The notes below the pieces were generated by a model, which had not been told where the DNA came from, did not search any database, and saw nothing but the letters and a program-made list of their open reading frames with translations. A stretch of 21,264 nucleotides of DNA from Rhodobacter sp. Lineage in GTDB: Bacteria > Pseudomonadota > Alphaproteobacteria > Rhodobacterales > Rhodobacteraceae. The position numbers were made by a program, and so were the translations under genes. Of this stretch, positions 15,477 through 21,264 are shown one piece after another (the first letter of the stretch is position 1; every line of letters starts with the position of its first letter). The stretch is from NCBI GenBank assembly GCA_003536295.1, contig DPZQ01000054.1, positions 1,415-22,678 on the forward strand, read 5' to 3'.

Positions 15477-15659
15477 TCAAAGTGATTTGTCTACGCAGCG
15501 CAAGGCAGAGGCCTTTGGGGCAACAGAAAGAATGCAGGTTGAAACCCCAACCGAGGGCGCGTAAACAGAGCTTCCTGCGGTAAGCCAGTCAATAAATTTT
15601 GCAAGATCGGAAAGACCTTTGACAGTGTAATACAGGCAACACCAACACTGCTTTTCCAT
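15477..15659 (-). CDS. Small cysteine-rich hypothetical protein, possibly a gene remnant
   Basis: A 60-codon frame of unknown family in the 343-bp gap between rsmB and purH. It begins MEKQCWCC, so three cysteines fall within the first eight residues, with two more later. The centre (LSDLAKFIDWLTAGSSVYAPS) looks protein-like. The ATG at 15659 has a good Shine-Dalgarno (GGGAG) at 6-base spacing, the main reason to believe it. Codon choice is richer in T-ending codons than in the neighbours. The sequence after the stop stays protein-like in another frame as far as 15379, interrupted by one TAG at 15439-15441, so it could be the front part of a frameshifted gene of about 95 codons. Confidence 0.4.
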   Translation of the reverse strand: MEKQCWCCLYYTVKGLSDLAKFIDWLTAGSSVYAPSVGVSTCILSVAPKASALRCVDKSL

Positions 15660-15700
15660 TTACACTCCCTAAAAGAGGTATGACTAAATCTGCTAGCAAT

Positions 15701-16966
15701 CTAGTGCTTAAATTCCAAGGCAACCATAAAAAAACCATCCATGCCGCCCTGTTCGGCCCAATGGTCAGGACGAAGCCTAAGGCCGCCCGCAGGGGCCAGC
15801 CACGCGGGGTCAAGCCCTGCAAAGCCAATTGGCATCACCTGCAAATTGGGATGACGCGCTAAAGCGGCGGCCAGCTGCCACTCGCCCTCGTCAGGTAAAA
15901 GTGAACAGGTGCAATAAACAAGCTGCCCGTCTGGCTTAAGCCAGCCCAAGGCGCGGTCAAGAAGCTCGGCTTGCAGTTGGATCAACTCCTCAAGCTCGGC
16001 CCCGTCTTTGACAAAGGGCAAGTCAGGATGACGGCGTATTGTTCCCGTGGCGGAACAGGGCGCATCCAGCAAAATATAATCAAAAGGCGCATCCGATTGC
16101 CAGTGCAACGCATCGGCCACGATGACTTTTGCGCTTAGGCCCGTACGTTTTAAATTCTTGTGTAGGCGTTTGAGGCGCGGCTCAGAGATATCAAGAGCCG
16201 TAACATCTGCCCCTAGCGCTGCTAGCTGCATGGTCTTGCCACCTGGGGCTGCGCACAAATCCAAAACCCGGGCGCCGGGCTTTACGCTTAAAAGGTTAAC
16301 CGCCATGGCAGCGGCCGCGTCTTGCACCCAAAATGCCCCCTCATCATAGCCTTCGATGGCGGTGACTTGGGTGCTAGGGGCCATACGAACCGAGCCCGTC
16401 GGCAAAATCTGCCCCAGATCAGGCCAACTTGCAGGGGCACGGGTGCTTAGATCAATTGGGGCGGCTTGGCTTTGAACGGCTTCGATCTGGGCGACGACGG
16501 CGCGCCCATAGGCATCAACCAACGGTTTGCGCAACCAATAGGGCAAACGCTGGGCAGGAAAGGCCGCAAATAAGTCGGGCAAAGTGGCAACCTTGCGTAA
16601 AACCGCATTGGCTAAACCCGCCGAATGGGTTGTTTTGCGCCCCTGTTGCATCAAAGTGACGGCAGCATTGACCACGCCGTGCGCGGCTGCCTTGTCGATG
16701 GCCAGCTCAACCACTGCTAAGCGTAGGATATTTTGTACCTCTTTGGGGGGGTTTTTGCGCAAAAACGGGGCCAAGGTGGCGTCGGCCTGTTCAATATGAC
16801 GCAAAACGGTTTGACAAAGTCTTTGGGCACGGGCGCGTTCAGAGGGATTGAGCCCCGCCAAAGGGCCGTTGGGATCGGATAGAGTTTGCTGCAACAGCAT
16901 GCCCTCATCCAAAACCGAAGTAAGCAACCCAAGCGCTGCTTGGCGCGCACTGATCCCGTCTGACAT
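15701..16966 (-). CDS. rsmB: 16S rRNA (cytosine-967-C5)-methyltransferase RsmB (Sun family)
   Basis: SAM-dependent methyltransferase of the RsmB/NOL1-NOP2-Sun family that forms m5C in 16S rRNA. The 421 residues have an N-terminal NusB-like RNA-binding domain (about 1-130) and a C-terminal Rossmann methyltransferase domain. The latter has the SAM-binding LDLCAAPGGKTMQLAALGADVTALD, the DAPCSATGTIRRHPD motif (near residue 302) and the CTCSLLPDEGE motif (near residue 352). These two motifs hold the paired cysteines used for catalysis and product release. The ATG at 16966 follows AGGACGGAT. It is divergent from the DUF1674 gene, a common pairing in Rhodobacterales. Confidence 0.94.
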   Translation of the reverse strand: MSDGISARQAALGLLTSVLDEGMLLQQTLSDPNGPLAGLNPSERARAQRLCQTVLRHIEQADATLAPFLRKNPPKEVQNILRLAVVELAIDKAAAHGVVNAAVTLMQQGRKTTHSAGLANAVLRKVATLPDLFAAFPAQRLPYWLRKPLVDAYGRAVVAQIEAVQSQAAPIDLSTRAPASWPDLGQILPTGSVRMAPSTQVTAIEGYDEGAFWVQDAAAAMAVNLLSVKPGARVLDLCAAPGGKTMQLAALGADVTALDISEPRLKRLHKNLKRTGLSAKVIVADALHWQSDAPFDYILLDAPCSATGTIRRHPDLPFVKDGAELEELIQLQAELLDRALGWLKPDGQLVYCTCSLLPDEGEWQLAAALARHPNLQVMPIGFAGLDPAWLAPAGGLRLRPDHWAEQGGMDGFFMVALEFKH

Positions 16967-17052
16967 GGTATATCCGTCCTAGCGCGGCCTTGCCGCATGA
17001 TGCCTTTGGGCCTATATGTTTTTCAAAGTTGGCACAAGGAAGGCCAGATTTC

Positions 17053-17253
17053 GTGAGAGGCAAAAATCAATACCCAATGGCCAAAAATCAAAAAATTCTG
17101 CCCCCCGAGGCTATACGTGCTCTTGCCGAAGCCGAAGAGCGACGCAAAATCGCATTTGAAACAAACCTGCCCAAAGAATTGGGGGGCCGCCAAGGCCCAG
17201 AGGCGGTGCGCTATGGGGATTGGGAAAAAAAGGGCATCGCAATTGATTTTTAG
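17053..17253 (+). CDS. DUF1674 protein, succinate dehydrogenase assembly factor 4-like
   Basis: A small soluble protein of the DUF1674 / SDHAF4 family, whose mitochondrial members help assemble the flavinylated subunit of succinate dehydrogenase. The family signature is at the C-terminus: GGRQGPEAVRYGDWEKKGIAIDF. The helical stretch EAIRALAEAEERRK precedes it. I choose the GTG at 17053 (66 residues) because AAGGAAGG lies 9 bases upstream. The in-frame ATG at 17077 (58 residues) has no ribosome-binding site at good spacing but matches the usual family start better. It stands alone between rsmB and the convergent dapB. A role in complex II assembly here is by family only. Confidence 0.88.
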   Translation: MRGKNQYPMAKNQKILPPEAIRALAEAEERRKIAFETNLPKELGGRQGPEAVRYGDWEKKGIAIDF

Positions 17254-17268
17254 GCGCAGGCCGAAGGT

Positions 17269-18093
17269 CTAAATCCCCAAAACATCCATCATATCATAGT
17301 GACCTGGCTTTTTATCTTGACCCCATAGGGCGGCACGCAGCGCGCCACGGGCAAAAATAGCGCGATCAGTTGCCAAATGGCGTAGCACGATCCGCTCACC
17401 CTCGGTGGCGAAAATAACATCATGTTCTCCGACAACATCGCCACCCCTGATGGCGTTAAAACCGATATCGCCTATTTTTCGCGCACCAGTGATTCCGTCA
17501 CGGCCTGAATCGCGTAAATTTGCCAAATCATTACCACGCCCCTGCGCTGCGGCCTCGCCCAACATCAAGGCTGTGCCCGAAGGAGCATCAACCTTGTGAC
17601 GGTGATGGCTTTCGACAATCTCAATATCCCAATCCGTATCAAGAGCAGCCGCAACCTTTTTAGTTAGTTGCACCAACAAATTGACCCCCAAACTCATATT
17701 GCCCGCCCGCACTAAAACAGCATGATGTGCGGCGCGCGATAGGCTGTTGAGATGCGACGCCTCAAGCCCAGTTGTTCCTATGACATGGACGATACGCGCC
17801 TGAGCTGCAAGGGCTGCAAAGTCTACCGTGGCACTAGGGGTGGTGAAATCAATAACGGCCTGGGCCTTGGCAAACAGCGGCAAAGCATCATCACTAACCA
17901 GCACGCCAAGCGGTGCGCCACCCATCATCACGCCGATATCTTGGCCGATCCAGGAGTGGTCTTTGCGTTCAATGCAACCTGCGAGTTGCACCTTGTCTGA
18001 GCGGCTTATCAAATTGATCAACATCTGACCCATACGGCCAGACGCACCCGTAATAACGATTGCGGGGAGTAAGGTGGGGAGGGCTTGTGTCAT
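17269..18093 (-). CDS. dapB: 4-hydroxy-tetrahydrodipicolinate reductase
   Basis: Reduces hydroxy-tetrahydrodipicolinate with NAD(P)H in the diaminopimelate pathway to lysine and peptidoglycan. The 274 residues match the family. The nucleotide-binding motif is GASGRMGQML (residues 16-25). The substrate-binding and catalytic segment is ESHHRHKVDAPSGTA, with His163, His164 and Lys167 aligning with the E. coli residues His159, His160 and Lys163. The ATG at 18093 has AAGGAG at 6-7 base spacing. It converges with the DUF1674 gene (15 bases between stops) and is divergent from rbfA across about 90 bases. The identification is secure. Confidence 0.97.
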   Translation of the reverse strand: MTQALPTLLPAIVITGASGRMGQMLINLISRSDKVQLAGCIERKDHSWIGQDIGVMMGGAPLGVLVSDDALPLFAKAQAVIDFTTPSATVDFAALAAQARIVHVIGTTGLEASHLNSLSRAAHHAVLVRAGNMSLGVNLLVQLTKKVAAALDTDWDIEIVESHHRHKVDAPSGTALMLGEAAAQGRGNDLANLRDSGRDGITGARKIGDIGFNAIRGGDVVGEHDVIFATEGERIVLRHLATDRAIFARGALRAALWGQDKKPGHYDMMDVLGI

Positions 18094-18182
18094 AGGGGAC
18101 TCCTTTTCCTCTTCTTTATCGCCTTTTCAACAAAGGGCAAAGGGTGTGTTGCGGGCCGCCACAAAAGCGCCTAAATGAAGTT

Positions 18183-18608
18183 ATGGCACAAAATCATTCA
18201 TCCTCGGGCGCAGGCCCTACACAACGGCAGCTTCGGGTAGGCGAACTTATTCGGCGCACGCTGTCAGATTTACTTAATCGTTCAGAAATTCATGACCCAG
18301 ATTTGAACCGCCACTCGATCACGGTGGGCGAAGTGCGCATGTCACCCGATCTCAAGGTGGCTACGATTTTCGTGATGCCCCTGGGCGGACAAGGCGTCAA
18401 AGAAGCAATCACCGCTTTGGCGCGTAATAAATATGAATTGCGCCGCCGCATTGCCAAGGAAATGACCCTAAAGTACGCCCCCGATTTACGATTCTTGCCC
18501 GATGATACCTTTGACAGGTTAGATGACACGCGCCGCATGTTTGAAAATGAAGTTGTTGCGCGTGATGTAGCCGCAGGCAATGATGATGCCGATACGGGCG
18601 CAAACTGA
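18183..18608 (+). CDS. rbfA: Ribosome-binding factor A
   Basis: A 30S assembly factor with a type II KH domain that binds immature 16S rRNA. With the ATG at 18183 the product is 141 residues. The family core reads RQLRVGELIRRTLSDLLNR, HSITVGEVRMSPDLKVATIFVMPLGG and LKYAPDLRFLPDDTFDR. The frame is open back to an ATG at 18144, but those 13 residues do not resemble RbfA and the later start gives the normal N-terminus; neither has a strong Shine-Dalgarno. It is followed 33 bases later by truB. The rbfA-truB order is common and joins two RNA and ribosome maturation functions. Confidence 0.94.
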   Translation: MAQNHSSSGAGPTQRQLRVGELIRRTLSDLLNRSEIHDPDLNRHSITVGEVRMSPDLKVATIFVMPLGGQGVKEAITALARNKYELRRRIAKEMTLKYAPDLRFLPDDTFDRLDDTRRMFENEVVARDVAAGNDDADTGAN

Positions 18609-18641
18609 CCCTAAATAAAGGGCAAATGTATAGGTAAGACT

Positions 18642-19550
18642 ATGGGTCGCACACGAAAAGGTCGCGCTGTTTCAGGATGGCTATTGGTTGATAAGCCTTC
18701 GGGCATCACATCCTCGGCCGTCGTCAATAAGGTGAAGTGGGCCTTTGATGCCGCAAAAGTGGGCCATGCGGGCACACTTGATCCTGCAGCAACAGGTGTC
18801 TTAGCGGTCGCCTTGGGTGAGGCCACGAAGACTGTGCCCTATATTACCGATGCCCTTAAATGCTATCGATTCCGAGTGCGCTTTGGCCAAGCCACCAACA
18901 CCGATGACGCCGAAGGGTTTGTAACTTCCCAGAGCGAGTTGCGCCCCACGGACGCCCAGATCGAAGGGGCGTTGGCGGGCTTTCGCGGCAATATTATGCA
19001 AGTCCCACCCCAGTTTTCAGCGGTAAAGATCGACGGAGCACGCGCCTATGATTTGGCCCGCGAAGGCGAGGTTTTTGATATTCAAGCCCGCCCTCTCTGG
19101 GTGGAAAGCCTGACTGTGATAGCGCGGCCAGATGTGGACCATGTCGACCTTGAAATGGTCTGCGGCAAAGGCGGCTATGTTCGTGCCATTGCCCGCGATT
19201 TGGGCGCGCAATTAGGCGCCTTGGGCCATGTGGCTTGGCTTAGACGCGAGTGGTCGGGCCCATTTGATGCTCAAAATGGCATTTCGCTTGCGCAAATTGA
19301 CGCTTTGGCCAAAACTCCAGAACTTGACCAATATTTGCAACCACTGGAAATCGCTCTAGCCGACCTAACAGAGCTGCCTTGCTCCCCTGAAGGGGCTGCC
19401 AAACTGAAAAACGGCAATCCTGGTATGGTCTTATCCTCTTCCGCGGCTTATGGCGATTCAGCTTGGGCCAGCTATCAAGGGAGGCCGGTTGCGGTGGGAA
19501 TTTACAAAGCGGGTGAGTTGCACCCCAGCCGTGTCTTTAACCTAGACTAG
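18642..19550 (+). CDS. truB: tRNA pseudouridine-55 synthase
   Basis: Makes pseudouridine 55 in the T-loop of nearly all tRNAs. The 302 residues match the family. The catalytic motif GHAGTLDPAATGVL has its essential aspartate at residue 47. It is preceded by GWLLVDKPSGITSS and followed by the thumb and RNA-binding segments, including KCYRFRVRFGQATNTDDAEG. The C-terminal part is PUA-like (ALADLTELPCSPEGAAKLKNG). An AGGTAAG lies before the ATG at 18642. The stop codon is embedded in the ribosome-binding site of the next gene (DUF1643). The usual follower rpsO is absent at this place. Confidence 0.96.
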   Translation: MGRTRKGRAVSGWLLVDKPSGITSSAVVNKVKWAFDAAKVGHAGTLDPAATGVLAVALGEATKTVPYITDALKCYRFRVRFGQATNTDDAEGFVTSQSELRPTDAQIEGALAGFRGNIMQVPPQFSAVKIDGARAYDLAREGEVFDIQARPLWVESLTVIARPDVDHVDLEMVCGKGGYVRAIARDLGAQLGALGHVAWLRREWSGPFDAQNGISLAQIDALAKTPELDQYLQPLEIALADLTELPCSPEGAAKLKNGNPGMVLSSSAAYGDSAWASYQGRPVAVGIYKAGELHPSRVFNLD

Positions 19551-19561
19551 GGGCACACCCC

Positions 19562-20077
19562 GTGACGCAGACGTTCCACCACAACACGCTTTTAACCCAA
19601 AGTGCCGCTGTTTATTCTGCAGATAAACGCTACCGCTATAGTTTGACCCGCTGCTGGAACGCGACAGGCCCCGGGGTGATGTTTTTGATGCTTAACCCTT
19701 CAACCGCGACCGAGTCGCAAAATGACCCCACCGTCGAGCGCTGCGAAAGACGGGCGCGGGCCTTGGGATTTGGCAGCTTTTGTGTAACCAATATTTTTGC
19801 TTGGCGCGACACAGACCCTGCCTTAATGCGTGCCGCCACTGACCCAATCGGGCCCCTGAATAATCAGTATATTGTTCAAAATGCCCTTAGCCATGACCAG
19901 ATCGTCTGTGCTTGGGGGGCACATGGGAACCATTTAGGGCGCAGCACCCAAGTGCGCGCCCTTATTTCTAGCGTAAATCGGCCGCTTTATCACTTGGGCA
20001 AGACAAAATCGGGCGAACCACGCCACCCACTTTATATTAGCTATAGCCAACAGCCTGTTTTATGGTCACCGTTTTAG
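19562..20077 (+). CDS. DUF1643 domain protein
   Basis: A 171-residue cytoplasmic protein of the DUF1643 family, function unknown. The family features are FLMLNPSTATESQNDPTVERCERRARALGFGSFCVTNIFAWRDTDPALM in the centre and a CAWGAHGNHLGR segment later. There is no membrane segment or signal peptide. The start is a GTG at 19562. Its Shine-Dalgarno (AGGGG) overlaps the truB stop codon at 8-9 base spacing, so its translation is probably coupled to truB. Its TAG stop directly abuts the bactofilin stop on the other strand, with no base between. I cannot assign a reaction. Confidence 0.88.
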   Translation: MTQTFHHNTLLTQSAAVYSADKRYRYSLTRCWNATGPGVMFLMLNPSTATESQNDPTVERCERRARALGFGSFCVTNIFAWRDTDPALMRAATDPIGPLNNQYIVQNALSHDQIVCAWGAHGNHLGRSTQVRALISSVNRPLYHLGKTKSGEPRHPLYISYSQQPVLWSPF

Positions 20078-20404
20078 TTAATGCGTGCCTTTGACATTCA
20101 GCTTGCCCGAAATCTTGGCACCCGACTCGATTGACAGACCGTTGCAATGCACATCGCCCAAAATAGTGGCCGAGCTGACCAAAAGTAAAACTTCCGCCAT
20201 CACATTTCCCTTAACCGATCCCAAAACTACAGCATTCTTTGCGGAAATGTTTCCCTCAAGATAGGCCTGTTCTGAGATAGCGACATCTTGGGCCACAATA
20301 TTACCTTTGATTTTACCAAAAACTTCGATTTCACCCTCGGACTTTAGATCACCCACGATCACCAAATCGGCACAAAGGATCGATTTCTTATCAGATGCAG
20401 TCAT
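20078..20404 (-). CDS. Bactofilin (polymer-forming cytoskeletal protein)
   Basis: A 108-residue protein of the bactofilin family (DUF583). Bactofilins polymerise without nucleotide into filaments that scaffold envelope functions. After a short polar N-terminus, almost the whole protein is the repeating beta-helix pattern: DLVIVGDLKSEGEIEVFGKIKGNIVA, AYLEGNISAKNAVVLGSVKGNVMAE and ATILGDVHCNGLSIESGAKISGKLNVKG. The ATG at 20404 has AAGGGA about 7 bases upstream. No peptidoglycan hydrolase or other usual partner gene is next to it, so its role cannot be read from context. A promoter is likely at 20460-20489. Confidence 0.93.
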   Translation of the reverse strand: MTASDKKSILCADLVIVGDLKSEGEIEVFGKIKGNIVAQDVAISEQAYLEGNISAKNAVVLGSVKGNVMAEVLLLVSSATILGDVHCNGLSIESGAKISGKLNVKGTH

Positions 20405-20459
20405 AATGTTTCCCTTGACCTAAGCAATTTAATCCATACGGCAAACGCACCGCCCGTTA

Positions 20460-20489
20460 GATATGCCAACAACTGCGGCAATGAGTCAA
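20460..20489 (-). promoter_or_regulatory. Possible sigma70 promoter for the bactofilin gene
   Basis: On the minus strand, TTGACT (20489-20484) and CATATC (20465-20460) are 18 bp apart, about 55 bases before the bactofilin start codon. The -35 box is good and the -10 moderate. Confidence 0.4.
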
Positions 20490-20690
20490 ACGACGAAAAT
20501 AGCAATTTTTTTAATTATAATGCTTCGTATAAACTAATTCAACAATCTATAACATTTTAGTACGATTTAAAGAAAGCAAAAACGAACGCTAAAGCTGCCG
20601 CCAAGCTCAAAAAATGTCTTTTTTCTTTAACCCTCTGGTGCTTCGTGAAAAAATGCCCATATCACAAAAGGTGAACTCATCGGGTGAAAT

Positions 20691-21264
20691 ATGCGCAAAG
20701 TAAAATATGCTGTCTGTTTTATGATTTCAGCCCTAATTGCGGCTTTTTTGCATTATACCTTGCCCCAGCATGACATCGTGCGGATCACGGGCAGCTATAA
20801 TCGGGTGACCACAGTCGGCAGCAACAAAATTTTCTACGCCAACTCCGATGCCGGCACGGCCGAGTCCACAACCACCCGCGACATTCGTTTTATCGAGGCA
20901 GTGCGCGATAATGGCAATGTCATCGTCTATCGCAACGAAGATACAGGCTGGATTTGGCCGCCCTACTTTAAGTGGGACAGCTCAAACGTTCAGGCCGAGG
21001 CCTCAAACCTAAAATCCGACAAGGACGCGCCGATTTGGGTGTCTATCACCCATTATGGCTGGCGGATGTCGTGGATATCGATCTATCCAAACGCCGTCAG
21101 CATATCCGCGGCGGCAGGGCCAGATGTCAATATAACTCCTTGGTTTAACACTATTTTCTTTGTATTTTTGGCAGGTTTGGCGATTTATATTTGGCGCGCT
21201 TGGGTGCGGTTTCGCGACAATACGTTAGAATCGGCCCTAGATGAGCTGCACGGCGAAATTTACC
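20691..21264 (+). CDS. DUF1523 family membrane protein (3' end beyond window)
   Basis: The first 191 codons of a DUF1523 protein, function unknown. An N-terminal hydrophobic segment (about residues 6-24) is followed by LPQHDIVRITGSYNRV. A probably extracytoplasmic part follows with TRDIRFIEAVRDNGNVIVYRNEDTGWIWPPYFKWDSSNVQAEA and HYGWRMSWISIYPNAVSI, the conserved family blocks. A second membrane segment lies at about residues 154-170, followed by a basic stretch (RAWVRFRDN). The ATG at 20691 has GGGTGA about 4 bases upstream. The 286 bases between it and the bactofilin start are AT-rich (about 20500-20620) and should hold its promoter. The frame is open to the window end. Confidence 0.88.
   Translation, partial: MRKVKYAVCFMISALIAAFLHYTLPQHDIVRITGSYNRVTTVGSNKIFYANSDAGTAESTTTRDIRFIEAVRDNGNVIVYRNEDTGWIWPPYFKWDSSNVQAEASNLKSDKDAPIWVSITHYGWRMSWISIYPNAVSISAAAGPDVNITPWFNTIFFVFLAGLAIYIWRAWVRFRDNTLESALDELHGEIY

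Overview
The window looks like a chromosomal segment of an alphaproteobacterium of the order Rhodobacterales. The main reasons are the gene neighbourhoods (purH-lspA-DUF3035 lipoprotein; rsmB next to a DUF1674 gene; rbfA-truB) and a divergent rpoE-chrR singlet-oxygen locus of the Rhodobacter sphaeroides type. Base composition looks moderate rather than very GC-rich, which would suit a marine roseobacter-like lineage; that last point is inference. I saw no rRNA, tRNA, CRISPR array, phage or intact insertion sequence.

Layout. 1-2120: translation genes on the minus strand, rpmI-rplT with a recognisable promoter, a long leader hairpin and a terminator, then pheS. 2136-3581: pyruvate kinase (pyk, minus) with its own terminator. 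3727-7773: a tightly coupled four-gene minus-strand operon (flavoprotein, DUF1365 protein, MFS transporter, short-chain dehydrogenase). 7993-9189: the divergent rpoE-chrR pair on the plus strand. Between the two units lie two back-to-back promoters with nearly the same sequence (TGATCY, 16 bp, CGTATYR), which fit the known target of this sigma-factor group. 9194-12222: rmuC and mutL (minus, 4-bp overlap). 12223-12702: a 480-bp gap with no confident gene but a third sigma-E-like promoter pointing towards mutL. 12703-15357: purH-lspA-DUF3035 lipoprotein (minus). 15358-15700: a small unexplained ORF and possible gene remnant. 15701-18093: rsmB (minus), a DUF1674 (SDHAF4-like) gene (plus) and dapB (minus). 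18183-20077: rbfA-truB-DUF1643 (plus). 20078-20404: a bactofilin (minus). 20691-end: the start of a DUF1523 membrane protein (plus).

How it works together. Most genes are housekeeping: translation, glycolysis, purine and lysine synthesis, rRNA maturation, mismatch repair and lipoprotein processing. The one clear regulatory system is at 3727-9189. ChrR is a zinc anti-sigma factor that holds RpoE inactive until singlet oxygen or a similar membrane oxidant appears. RpoE would then transcribe itself and the opposite operon. The flavoprotein and DUF1365 protein belong to the families of R. sphaeroides RSP_1091 and RSP_1090, which have been linked to ChrR turnover and furan fatty acid synthesis. 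This system is known in outline. The less described points are the third promoter-like site before mutL, the 12223-12702 gap, the rpmI leader hairpin and the small ORF beside purH.
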